Shown: positions 1 through 7,717 of the stretch, one piece after another
Layout of the letters: each line of letters begins with the position of its first letter
Numbering within the stretch: position 1 is the first letter of the stretch
From: Pseudohalocynthiibacter aestuariivivens
GTDB lineage: Bacteria > Pseudomonadota > Alphaproteobacteria > Rhodobacterales > Rhodobacteraceae
Assembly (NCBI RefSeq): GCF_011040495.1
Contig: NZ_CP049037.1
Location: forward strand, 3,534,001-3,598,000
Direction of reading: 5' to 3'
Length of the DNA: 64,000 nucleotides
Notes under the pieces: generated by a model
Databases searched by the model: none
Seen by the model: the letters and a program-made list of their open reading frames with translations, nothing else
Told to the model about the DNA's origin: nothing
Position numbers and translations under genes: made by a program

Positions 1-714
1 GATCTTGACCCTAGCCGCGTCGCGGCGATCATCATCGAGCCAGTTCAGGGCGAGGGTGGTTTCTATCCCGCCCCGGCAGAACTGATGCGCGGGTTGCGCG
101 CCCTGTGCGACGAGCATGGCATCGTCATGATCGCGGACGAAGTGCAAACCGGTTTTGCCCGTACCGGGCATCTGTTCGCGATGGAAGGCTACGACGTGGC
201 CGCAGACATCACCACGATGGCCAAGGGCCTTGCCGGTGGCCTGCCGCTGGCGGCGCTGACCGGACGCGCGGACCTGATGGATGCGGCGCATCCCGGCGGT
301 CTGGGCGGTACCTATGGCGGTAACCCACTGGGGATCGCGGCGGCCAATGCCGTTCTCGACGTGATTGAAGAAGAGGACCTGTGCAACCGCGCCAACGAGC
401 TTGGCTCGCGTTTGAAGCAGCGCCTCGAATCGATCCGCGCCAGCACGCCAGAGATGATCGATGTGCGCGGCCCCGGCTTCATGGTCGCGGCAGAGTTCAA
501 CACCGCTGATGGCAAATCGCCGAACCCCGATATGGTGAACGCGATCCGCGCCGAGGCGCAAAAGCGTGGCCTGATCCTACTCAGCTGTGGTGTTTACGGT
601 AACGTCATCCGCTTCCTCGCGCCGATCACAGTGCAGGACGAAGTGTTCGCCGAGGGGCTTGATATCCTCGAGGCGTCGATTGCCGCAGTGCGCAAGCAGG
701 CCAAAGCGGCGTGA
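1..714 (+). CDS. gabT: 4-aminobutyrate (GABA-type) aminotransferase, 3' part
   Basis: The reading frame is open from base 1, so the start lies upstream of the window; about 237 C-terminal residues remain. Class III (fold type I) PLP aminotransferase signatures are visible: the IEPVQGEGG segment, then IADEVQTGFARTG with the Asp that contacts the pyridine nitrogen, and TMAKGLAGGLPL with the PLP-binding Lys. The order and wording of these motifs match GabT, which converts 4-aminobutyrate and 2-oxoglutarate to succinate semialdehyde and glutamate in the cytoplasm. The gene ends at a strong hairpin terminator. A polyamine transporter and amine oxidase lie downstream, and GABA is the usual product of putrescine breakdown. 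Other omega-amino acids as substrate cannot be excluded without the N-terminus. Confidence 0.9.
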   Translation, partial: DLDPSRVAAIIIEPVQGEGGFYPAPAELMRGLRALCDEHGIVMIADEVQTGFARTGHLFAMEGYDVAADITTMAKGLAGGLPLAALTGRADLMDAAHPGGLGGTYGGNPLGIAAANAVLDVIEEEDLCNRANELGSRLKQRLESIRASTPEMIDVRGPGFMVAAEFNTADGKSPNPDMVNAIRAEAQKRGLILLSCGVYGNVIRFLAPITVQDEVFAEGLDILEASIAAVRKQAKAA

Positions 715-734
715 TCTGACGGCAAATACATTCA

Positions 735-770
735 AAAGGCCCGCGTGGAGCGATCCGCGCGGGCCTTTAT
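735..770. terminator. Bidirectional Rho-independent terminator after gabT
   Basis: A perfect 11-bp stem (AAAGGCCCGCG at 735-745 pairing with CGCGGGCCTTT at 758-768) encloses a 12-nt loop. It is A-rich on one side and T-rich on the other, so it can terminate the gabT transcript and the convergent enolase-superfamily gene that ends at 817. Confidence 0.85.
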
Positions 771-816
771 TCGTTCAGATATTGGCCGCGCACACCGTCA
801 CGCGGAATCAAGGCCC

Positions 817-1923
817 CTATCGGTCCAATTCACTTATCCTATACGCGGCCTTCGCCAGCCACTCGGGGTTAACCTCAAGCCCCCAGCCCGGCGCATCCGT
901 GACGGTCGCATGGCCGTCAACGATCTCGTAGGGGTCATTGACGAAAATCTGGTCCTGCCAAGGGTAGTAATCCAGCCCCTCGATCGAGAACTCCAGATAT
1001 TTGCCCGCGTTCGGGATGGCCCGCAGCAGGTGCATGGTGAACATCGTCACCATCGACAGGTTCGCCGCATGTGGCGTGATCGGCATTCCGGCCTCTTCGG
1101 CCATTTTGCAGACCTGCAACGTCCGGCTGATGCCGCCCAGATAGCAGATGTCGGGTTGGAGGATATCCACCACGCGCCCGTCGATCATGCCACGCCAGTT
1201 GGCCATCATGCAGTCTTGCTCACCGCCCGTCACATCAATATCCAGCGTATCGGTCACTTCCTTGGTCTGGGCGAACTCCCAGTAGGGGCAAGGCTCTTCG
1301 TAGTGCGAAATGCCGTGCTGCTCCAGCATCCGGCCAACTTCGATGGCACGCTTGGGCGAATAACATGAATTGGCATCGACCAGCAGCGCAATGTCCTCGC
1401 CCATCGCGCGGCGCATGGTCGGGACGATCTCTTCGGTGCGGCCCTCCCATTCGTCCACGTCATGGCCGACCTCGGCGCCGATGCGAAACTTGAACGCATC
1501 AAAACCCTTCTCGTCGCGCAGTCGAACCAGACGATCAGCCTCGTCTTGCGGGGTGATGTCGCGCTTCATTGACGAACCGTAGGCGCGCACCGTGCCCGGC
1601 GTGCCGCCGATCAGCGCGCAGACCGGCTTGTTCTCGCGCCGACCGCGCAGGTCCCACAGTGCGGTATCCAGCCCGCCCATCGCGCGCCGCAGATAGGATC
1701 CCGGAAATTTATGCTCGCGGTCACGCACGGTTTCCAGAATAGCGTCAATATCGCCCGAGTCCCGGCCCAGTGCATAGGGAGCCACCTGTCGATGCACCAC
1801 ATGCGCGGTAATGTCGGCATAATAGGGCGCGACCTGGCCCCAGCCCTGTGCGCCATCCTCTGTGGTGACACGGGTAAAGCAGATGAATTCGTCAGAGAAG
1901 GTTTCGATAGAGGTGATTTTCAT
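817..1923 (-). CDS. Mandelate racemase/muconate lactonizing enzyme family protein (enolase superfamily)
   Basis: This 368-residue protein has the capping domain plus barrel of the enolase superfamily. The three metal ligands are visible as Asp183 (VDAN), Glu209 (YEEP) and Glu235 (GGEQ). The His-Asp dyad is Asp258 (QPDI) with His285 (PHAAN). At the position of the usual Lys-x-Lys motif it has Lys145-x-Arg147 (FKFRIG), so the second catalytic lysine is an arginine. Most members dehydrate or epimerise sugar acids or hydroxy/amino acids by abstracting a proton next to a carboxylate. The substrate is not recognisable. It is divergent from the MocR gene across a repeat-rich spacer and convergent with gabT. 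The start is the ATG just inside that spacer. Confidence 0.82.
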   Translation of the reverse strand: MKITSIETFSDEFICFTRVTTEDGAQGWGQVAPYYADITAHVVHRQVAPYALGRDSGDIDAILETVRDREHKFPGSYLRRAMGGLDTALWDLRGRRENKPVCALIGGTPGTVRAYGSSMKRDITPQDEADRLVRLRDEKGFDAFKFRIGAEVGHDVDEWEGRTEEIVPTMRRAMGEDIALLVDANSCYSPKRAIEVGRMLEQHGISHYEEPCPYWEFAQTKEVTDTLDIDVTGGEQDCMMANWRGMIDGRVVDILQPDICYLGGISRTLQVCKMAEEAGMPITPHAANLSMVTMFTMHLLRAIPNAGKYLEFSIEGLDYYPWQDQIFVNDPYEIVDGHATVTDAPGWGLEVNPEWLAKAAYRISELDR

Positions 1924-1968
1924 GGGACATCCGGCGCAATTTTGAGAACTGACGGGGCATCGGACCTA

Positions 1969-1990
1969 CGCAATACCGACGCAATACCGA
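1969..1990. repeat. Tandem 11-bp direct repeat in the divergent promoter region
   Basis: CGCAATACCGA occurs twice back to back (1969-1979 and 1980-1990), one helical turn apart, between the enolase-superfamily gene and the MocR gene. It is followed by the related CGTGATACTG. Helically phased direct repeats are a plausible regulator site, but no binding is shown. Confidence 0.45.
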
Positions 1991-2003
1991 CGTGATACTG
2001 GCA

Positions 2004-2069
2004 TTGACCATAAGCAGAATTGGACCCTAAGATAGGTCCATTACGGCCAATTTGTCAGGCCAATTTGTC
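2004..2069. promoter_or_regulatory. Candidate MocR operator cluster
   Basis: Three elements are packed upstream of the MocR gene: TTGACCATAA (2004-2013), a TGGACC/GGTCCA dyad (2021-2026 and 2035-2040) preceded by GAATT, and a 12-bp direct repeat GGCCAATTTGTC at 2045-2056 and 2058-2069. MocR/GabR proteins commonly bind direct repeats next to their own gene. TTGACCATAA and the GAATTGG core recur before the transporter gene at 3703, which supports autoregulation plus control of the transporter. Confidence 0.5.
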
Positions 2070-2103
2070 GTGCCGATTTTTGTAGATAATGGGGAGGCGC
2101 CAG

Positions 2104-3585
2104 ATGAAACAACAGGCTGGCGCACTCTTGTCCTCGATCGCGATTGATCGTGATGCGCCCCGAAAAGTGAGCGTGCAACTCTACCTCGCCTTGCGTGATA
2201 TCATCTTATCAGGGGGGCTGGGACCGGGTGACCGGCTGCCAGCCAGCCGTATTCTGGCGCGAGAAGTGGGGGTGTCGCGCACCACTGTGATTGACGCGAT
2301 TGAACGGCTGGTCGCCGAGGGAATGCTGGTCTCTCGTGTTGGTGCGGGCACCTTTGTCAGCGACATTCTGGAGCATCAACGCCCGACACCCCCCGTCGCT
2401 GACACCCCCGGTGTGCCGGCGCCCACGCCGCGCCTATCGCATACCATCGACCATGCGTTCGAAGCGTATGCACCGCGCGCGCAGTTACCTCACAGCGCAG
2501 GTGCCTTCGTCACGGCACTGCCCGCGCTCGATGCGTTTCCCGTTGCACATTGGGCGCGGATTTCGGCCCGACATCTGCGCGGTGACCGCGAGACAATTAT
2601 GGGATATGGCCCGCCCGCAGGTCATCCGGGATTGCGCCGCGCCATTGCCAGTCACCTAAATGCCAGCCGGGGGATCAAGTGTGATCCCGACCAGATTTTC
2701 GTGACCGGCGGCGCGCAACAGGCATTTTCGCTGATTGGCCGGGTGCTGCTTAATCCCGGTGACGGGGTTTGGTACGAGAACCCCGGCGCCACCGGGGCGC
2801 GCAACGCTCTGATCGCGGCCGGAGCGGATCTGGTGCCCGTAAACGTGGGCGCTGAGGGGCTGGATGTAGAGGAGGGACGCGCCAAGGCGCCGCATTTCCG
2901 GCTGGCTTTCGTCACCCCGTCGCACCAGCAACCGTTGGGGCACGTCATGTCACTGGCGCGTCGACTGGAGTTGCTGGAGGCGGCGAATGCGGCACAGGCC
3001 CTCATCATCGAGGATGATTATGATGGTGAGTTTTACTACGGTGATCGCCCCATGCCACCGCTCAAGAGTATCGATACCGAGGATCGCGTGCTCTATGTCG
3101 GGACGTTCTCCAAGACGATGTTTCCATCGTTGCGATTGGGGTTTGTTCTGGTCCCGCGCAGTCTGGTCACGGCATTTGATCGTCTTTTTGCCAGTTGGAT
3201 CAGCACTCCGCCCACCGCAACTCAGGCCAGTGTGGCCGAATTCATGGATGAGGGCCTGTTCGCCACGCATATCCGTATCATGCGGCGGCTCTACAAGGCG
3301 CGCTATCAGACACTGATGGAAGAATCACCCGCCCTGCCAGAGAGTATCAAGGTGCAGCCAACGACGAGCGGGTTCCACACAACGGCACTGTTGGATGGTC
3401 GGGTGGACGTGCAACTGCTGATAAATCAGGCGCGGAGTGCCGGAGTCACGATTGTTCCGATTAGTCGTTACGCGCTGTCGCCTCTTGGTTACAATGGGTT
3501 GGTACTCGGCTTTGGTAGCACCGGCCCGGACGAGATTCGTGCTGGGATTAGGGTGCTGCGAGAGATGCCTGCACTTCGGGTTTGA
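2104..3585 (+). CDS. MocR/GabR-type transcriptional regulator (GntR HTH plus aminotransferase domain)
   Basis: The N-terminal 75 or so residues form a GntR winged helix (PASRILAREVGVSRTTV, then LVAEGMLVSRVGAGTFV). A linker of about 50 residues leads to a fold type I aminotransferase-like domain with the PLP-lysine context VGTFSKTMFPSLRLGFVL and the IIEDDYDGEFYY segment. This is the chimeric MocR layout, in which PLP, often with an amine or amino acid, acts as effector. I place the start at the ATG at 2104 because GGGGAGG lies about seven bases upstream; an ATG at 2089 overlaps that site. It faces the enolase-superfamily gene and precedes a polyamine-type ABC operon sharing upstream motifs, so it probably controls uptake and oxidation of an amine. 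Confidence 0.9.
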   Translation: MKQQAGALLSSIAIDRDAPRKVSVQLYLALRDIILSGGLGPGDRLPASRILAREVGVSRTTVIDAIERLVAEGMLVSRVGAGTFVSDILEHQRPTPPVADTPGVPAPTPRLSHTIDHAFEAYAPRAQLPHSAGAFVTALPALDAFPVAHWARISARHLRGDRETIMGYGPPAGHPGLRRAIASHLNASRGIKCDPDQIFVTGGAQQAFSLIGRVLLNPGDGVWYENPGATGARNALIAAGADLVPVNVGAEGLDVEEGRAKAPHFRLAFVTPSHQQPLGHVMSLARRLELLEAANAAQALIIEDDYDGEFYYGDRPMPPLKSIDTEDRVLYVGTFSKTMFPSLRLGFVLVPRSLVTAFDRLFASWISTPPTATQASVAEFMDEGLFATHIRIMRRLYKARYQTLMEESPALPESIKVQPTTSGFHTTALLDGRVDVQLLINQARSAGVTIVPISRYALSPLGYNGLVLGFGSTGPDEIRAGIRVLREMPALRV

Positions 3586-3665
3586 ATTGGTCTGCACAAT
3601 TTTCCATAATGGATATGAGAGGCAGACCAATCTACGCCTAAGCTTTGGCGGCAATTTGACCATAA
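3586..3665. promoter_or_regulatory. Candidate operator upstream of the first amine ABC operon
   Basis: A perfect 10-bp inverted repeat, ATTGGTCTGC (3586-3595) and GCAGACCAAT (3622-3631), begins at the MocR stop codon. It is followed by TTGACCATAA (3656-3665), identical to a copy upstream of the MocR gene. Both regions also contain GAATTGG followed by A/T then C. The repetition in both promoters points to one regulator. No confident -35/-10 pair could be assigned. Confidence 0.5.
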
Positions 3666-3702
3666 TAGCGGTGCATCTGCGCCGTACATAAGGGAGGATC
3701 AA

Positions 3703-4782
3703 ATGATCAGAACACTTAAAACAACGGGCCTTGTTGCCGCGTTAATGATGGGAACGGTATCGGTCGGATCGGCCGAAACACTGCGCCTGATGACTTGGGG
3801 TTCTTATGCGCCAGAGGAACTGGTTCAGAAGTTCGAGGAAAAGTATCCCGACATCAACGTTGAAGTCACGTTCTCGAACAACGAAGAAATGATTGCCAAG
3901 CTGCGCGCCACCGGCGGCGCTGGCTTTGACCTTGCCCAGCCCAGCCATGACCGGATTTATGCCGCCCAGCTGGAATATGACATCTACAAGCCGCTCGATC
4001 TGAGCAAGATCAACACAGATGTGATGAACGAATCGCTGCTGAATGGTGTGAAAGCCAACACCACCATCGACGGTGAAGTCTATGCCGTGCCGCACCAGTG
4101 GGGCACCTCCGGCCTGATGAAGAACAAGAAGGAAGCCCCCGATTTCAACGGCTGGGATGACCTGTGCGATCCCGCGTATCAGGGCAAAACGTCGATGCGC
4201 CTTAAGCGTACAATCCTGCTGGGCACAGCATTTGCAATGGGCAAAGACCCGTTTGCGGCCTATGCCGATCTGGACGAGTATCAGAACATCCTCGACGAGG
4301 TCGCGGAAAAGCTGATCGAATGCAAATCCAATATCAAAGCCTACTGGAAGGGTGGCGATGATCTGTCCGCAATGATGCTGTCAGGCGAAATCGTCGCGTC
4401 CGAAACATGGGACAGCACGGCCTACCGGCTGTTCGCGCAAAACCCTGATATCGTGTTTGTGCCGCCAGAAACCGGCGCACTGGCGTGGATCGATACCTTT
4501 GCCATCCCGCGCAAGGGTAAGGCGGATGATGCAGCCTACAAGTGGATCAACTTCGTGCTCGAGCCCGAGAATGTCACGATCATGTCCGGCAGCACGGGTG
4601 CTATTGCCTCCGTCAAAGGGGCCAAGGATCTGCTGCCCGAGGACAAGAAGATGGCTGTCAACGCCGCCTTTACCGATGCAGATATCGACAACCTGAAATT
4701 CTTCGCCAACATCCCTCCGGGTGTAGAGGACATGGAAGGCAAGACTCTGGAAAAGATCAAAGCGGCCACGGGCAGCGAATGA
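3703..4782 (+). CDS. Periplasmic polyamine-type substrate-binding protein (PotD/PotF family)
   Basis: The 359 residues open with a Sec signal peptide (positive start, hydrophobic AALMMGTVSV core, cleavage near GSA-ET). The mature start LRLMTWGSYAPEELVQKFEE is the typical PotD/PotF opening, followed by the two-lobe fold expected for this family. It captures an amine in the periplasm and hands it to the permeases encoded downstream. AGGGAGG precedes the ATG. First gene of a run with ATPase, two permeases, a GMC oxidoreductase and an amine oxidase, so the ligand is probably putrescine, another polyamine or a related amine. A stem-loop directly after the gene may raise its mRNA level relative to the rest of the operon. 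Confidence 0.9.
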   Translation: MIRTLKTTGLVAALMMGTVSVGSAETLRLMTWGSYAPEELVQKFEEKYPDINVEVTFSNNEEMIAKLRATGGAGFDLAQPSHDRIYAAQLEYDIYKPLDLSKINTDVMNESLLNGVKANTTIDGEVYAVPHQWGTSGLMKNKKEAPDFNGWDDLCDPAYQGKTSMRLKRTILLGTAFAMGKDPFAAYADLDEYQNILDEVAEKLIECKSNIKAYWKGGDDLSAMMLSGEIVASETWDSTAYRLFAQNPDIVFVPPETGALAWIDTFAIPRKGKADDAAYKWINFVLEPENVTIMSGSTGAIASVKGAKDLLPEDKKMAVNAAFTDADIDNLKFFANIPPGVEDMEGKTLEKIKAATGSE

Positions 4783-4796
4783 TCTGATCTGATCCT

Positions 4797-4828
4797 TGGG
4801 GCGGCGTGCCGATGTGCGCGCCGCCCCA
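4797..4828 (+). terminator. Intra-operon stem-loop after the binding-protein gene
   Basis: A 10-bp GC-rich stem, TGGGGCGGCG (4797-4806) with CGCCGCCCCA (4819-4828), is followed only by CCTATTTT. The weak T tract suggests partial termination or 3'-end protection rather than full termination. The ATPase gene begins 20 bases later. Confidence 0.6.
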
Positions 4829-4848
4829 CCTATTTTCAACATCCCAAG

Positions 4849-5961
4849 ATGGACGCCCCAATGAGTGACCAAGCTGCCTACGATCTGGAATGCACCAACA
4901 TCACCAAGGATTTCGGATCGATCCGCGCGGTCGAGGATGTATCTTTTGAAATTCCGTCAGGGTCGTTCTTTTCGATCCTCGGTCCATCGGGCTGTGGCAA
5001 GACAACGCTGATGCGCATGATCGCCGGGTTCGAAAACCCGACCAGCGGCGATATCCGCATCAAGGGCCGCTCGGTCCTCGATGTGCCGCCGAACAAGCGC
5101 AACGTAAAGATGGTGTTCCAACACCTCGCGCTGTTCCCGATGATGAATGTCTATGACAATATCGCCTACGGGCTGCGTTGCGCAGGCACGCCAAAATCCG
5201 AAATCGAAGGCAAGGTGCGCGACGTGTTGGACCGGATCGCGTTGCCCGATGTGGCGCAACGTGAAATACATCAGCTCTCGGGCGGGCAGAAGCAACGTAT
5301 CGCGATTGCGCGCTGCATGGTTCTGGACCCTGATGTGCTGTTGCTCGATGAACCGCTCGGCGCGCTGGACCTGAAGCTGCGCGAGGCGATGAAGATCGAA
5401 TTGAAGCTGTTGCAACACCAGTTCAACACCACGTTTGTCTACATCACCCATGACCAGTCAGAGGCGCTGGTGATGTCTGATCACGTTGCCATCATGAACA
5501 ACGGCCGTTTTGAACAGATCGGGCGACCCGAGGCGCTCTATCATAACCCGGCGACCAGTTTCGTCGCGGGTTTTGTCGGCGACTCGAACCGCTGGAAAGG
5601 CAAGGTCGCCGAGGTGAAATCCGACAGCGCGCGGGTCGAGACTGATGCCGGACTGACCATGATCTGCAAACGCCGCAAGGGCGAGGAACTGAACGCGGGG
5701 CAGACGGTCGAGATTTTCGTGCGCCCAGAGTTTATCACCGCACAGAAAGCAGGTAGCGCGGCCAATGCTGACAACACGCTGACTGGCACTGTCGATTCCG
5801 TTCTCTTTAACGGGGCCAATAGCAGAGTTCTGGTGCGCGGCCCCAGCGCCGAGCTGATAGAGGCCGATGTCGTCGTGACCGGTGGGGCAGAGGATTTGCG
5901 CCAAGGCGATGGCGTATGCCTTAGCTGGGCAGCACAACAGACCATGTGTTTCGCGGGGTAG
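4849..5961 (+). CDS. ABC transporter ATP-binding protein, polyamine type (PotA-like)
   Basis: This 370-residue ATPase has a Walker A loop (LGPSGCGKTT), Q-loop (MVFQHLALFPM), ABC signature (LSGGQKQRIAIARC), Walker B (VLLLDEPLGALD) and H-loop (YITHDQSEAL). A C-terminal TOBE-type regulatory domain covers roughly residues 255-370. It would energise import by the two permeases that follow. The ATG at 4849 and the one at 4861 (MSDQAAYDLE) both lack a clear Shine-Dalgarno site, so the start could be four codons later. Only five bases separate its stop from the next start. Family and role are certain; the ligand is inferred from the binding protein. Confidence 0.92.
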   Translation: MDAPMSDQAAYDLECTNITKDFGSIRAVEDVSFEIPSGSFFSILGPSGCGKTTLMRMIAGFENPTSGDIRIKGRSVLDVPPNKRNVKMVFQHLALFPMMNVYDNIAYGLRCAGTPKSEIEGKVRDVLDRIALPDVAQREIHQLSGGQKQRIAIARCMVLDPDVLLLDEPLGALDLKLREAMKIELKLLQHQFNTTFVYITHDQSEALVMSDHVAIMNNGRFEQIGRPEALYHNPATSFVAGFVGDSNRWKGKVAEVKSDSARVETDAGLTMICKRRKGEELNAGQTVEIFVRPEFITAQKAGSAANADNTLTGTVDSVLFNGANSRVLVRGPSAELIEADVVVTGGAEDLRQGDGVCLSWAAQQTMCFAG

Positions 5962-5966
5962 GATAG

Positions 5967-6833
5967 ATGCAAAGTGACATCAAACGCCTCTCGCTGATCC
6001 TGCTCTTTGCGCCTTTCGCGCTCTGGCTTCTGTTGCTGATCATCCTGCCGCATATCGGGATCGTGGCCCTGTCGCTGCGCGAGAAGGTGGCGCCGCGTGT
6101 CTACGAGTTCGGTTTTGGCAACTACATAGATTTCATTCAGGAACCGATCTACTGGAATACGCTGCTGCGCACCGGTTCCATGTCGATCCTCGTAACCGTT
6201 CTGGCGCTGCTGATCGGGTTTCCGATTGCCTACTACATCGCCAAGATTGCCGGCAACCGGTCGCGCGGGGCGCTGTTCCTGTTATGCCTCATTCCATTGT
6301 GGGTCAGCGACCTGATCCGCGCGTTTGGCTGGATTTTGCTGCTGCGCGAAACCGGCGTCGTGTCGACTTTCCTGCAGAATACAGGGTTGGTCAGTCAACC
6401 GATCGAATTTCTCTATAACGACGTCACGGTGGTCATCGGCCTTGTCTACACCGTGATTTTGTTCATGATCGTGCCATTGGTGTCCACGCTGGACGGCATG
6501 GGCGATGATATGATCGAGGCAGGCTATAACCTTGGCGGCAGCGGTTTTACCGTGCTGCGCAAAATCATTGTGCCCTATGCCATGCCGGGTATCGTGTCGG
6601 GCTGTATCGTGGTGTTTATGCTCACGGCGGGCAGTTACCTGACCCCGATCCTGCTGGGCGGCAAAAACTCCAGTTGGTTTACCGAGCAAATCTATGACCA
6701 GTTCATTACGCGGTTCAATTGGGAGAGCGGCGCGGCCTTCGGCTTCCTGCTGCTGGCATTCACGTCGCTGGTGGTGTGGTTGGGCCTCAAACTGACCGGT
6801 CAGACACTGGCCAATACCGTGGCAAAGAGCTGA
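5967..6833 (+). CDS. ABC transporter permease, polyamine type (PotB-like)
   Basis: This 288-residue inner-membrane protein has about six hydrophobic segments, the first at residues 10-35. The cytoplasmic EAA loop that docks the ATPase reads EAGYNLGGSGFTVLRKIIVPYAMPGI. The conserved region IPLWVSDLIRAFGWILLLRETGVV is typical of PotB/PotH. The start is preceded by GGGGTAGGA. It forms a heterodimeric channel with the next gene product. A short gap of 13 bases containing GAGGAGAG leads to that gene. Confidence 0.9.
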   Translation: MQSDIKRLSLILLFAPFALWLLLLIILPHIGIVALSLREKVAPRVYEFGFGNYIDFIQEPIYWNTLLRTGSMSILVTVLALLIGFPIAYYIAKIAGNRSRGALFLLCLIPLWVSDLIRAFGWILLLRETGVVSTFLQNTGLVSQPIEFLYNDVTVVIGLVYTVILFMIVPLVSTLDGMGDDMIEAGYNLGGSGFTVLRKIIVPYAMPGIVSGCIVVFMLTAGSYLTPILLGGKNSSWFTEQIYDQFITRFNWESGAAFGFLLLAFTSLVVWLGLKLTGQTLANTVAKS

Positions 6834-6846
6834 GGAGGAGAGTCAG

Positions 6847-7707
6847 ATGGCAGTAGCAACCCAGAACAAGGCGCTCCTATTCGGTTACCGCGCCTATGTG
6901 ATCGCATTCTTCATCTTCCTCGCCGCTCCATTGGTGGCGGCGGGTACGTTTGCATTCAACGATTCCCTGTTTCCGGCCTTGCCCTGGCAGGGTTTCACGC
7001 TCGACTGGTTCTTTAACGATACCGATCCGCAACTGGGCATGTTCCACGATCGTCGTCTGCTGCGCGGGTTGTATTACTCTGCGATCATCGGTGTGCTGGT
7101 GTCATCGCTGTCTGTCTTTGTGGGCACCTGCAATGCATTCCTTTTCGTCCGCGGTGATTTTCCGGCCAAGAATTTCTTTTACATCCTGATGGTGCTGCCG
7201 CTCGTCATTCCGGGCGTTATCCTCGGCATCTCGATTCTGGTCATGGCCAGCAACATCGCCAATGGGCTAGAGGATAACTATGGGATCGAACTGGAATTCC
7301 TTCGACCCGGTATCCTGCTGGTTGTGTTGGGGCAGTTTTCGTTCGTCACCACGATCACGTCACTGGTGATCACAGCGCGGCTGAAGAAATTTGACTACAC
7401 GATGGAAGAGGCCGCGCTGAACCTCGGTGCGAGCCGTGTGCAAGTGCTGCGCACTGTCACCCTGCCGTTTCTGCGGCCCGCGATGATCGCGGCGGGCATT
7501 GTCGCGTTTCTGGTCAGTTTCGAGAATTTCAATACGACGCTCTTCCTTGTCGGGTCGGAATCGCCTCTGACCATCACCATGTTTGACCGTATGGCCAAGG
7601 TCGGCTCGACTCCGGTGCTGAACGCGGTATCGTTCTTCCTGATTGTCGGTTCGGGTCTGTTGGCGCTGATCAGTGTCGTGATCCAGCGCGATAAATCCGG
7701 CGGCTAA
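6847..7707 (+). CDS. ABC transporter permease, polyamine type (PotC-like)
   Basis: The 286 residues contain about six membrane segments and an EAA loop (EEAALNLGASRVQVLRTVTLPFLRPAMIAAGIVAF). PotC/PotI hallmarks are the periplasmic start after the first helix (FNDSLFPALPWQGFTLDWFF) and the SFENFNTTLFLVG segment. It is the second channel subunit of the importer at 3703-7707. A GAGGAGAG ribosome-binding site lies just before the ATG. The GMC oxidoreductase gene begins ten bases after its stop, so transport and catabolism are probably cotranscribed. Confidence 0.9.
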   Translation: MAVATQNKALLFGYRAYVIAFFIFLAAPLVAAGTFAFNDSLFPALPWQGFTLDWFFNDTDPQLGMFHDRRLLRGLYYSAIIGVLVSSLSVFVGTCNAFLFVRGDFPAKNFFYILMVLPLVIPGVILGISILVMASNIANGLEDNYGIELEFLRPGILLVVLGQFSFVTTITSLVITARLKKFDYTMEEAALNLGASRVQVLRTVTLPFLRPAMIAAGIVAFLVSFENFNTTLFLVGSESPLTITMFDRMAKVGSTPVLNAVSFFLIVGSGLLALISVVIQRDKSGG

Positions 7708-7717
7708 GGCGAACAAA

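Noticed and set aside
3656..3684. TTGACC as a -35 element for the importer promoter
   Set aside because: No acceptable -10 hexamer lies 16-18 bp downstream; the same sequence recurs before the MocR gene, so an operator role is preferred.
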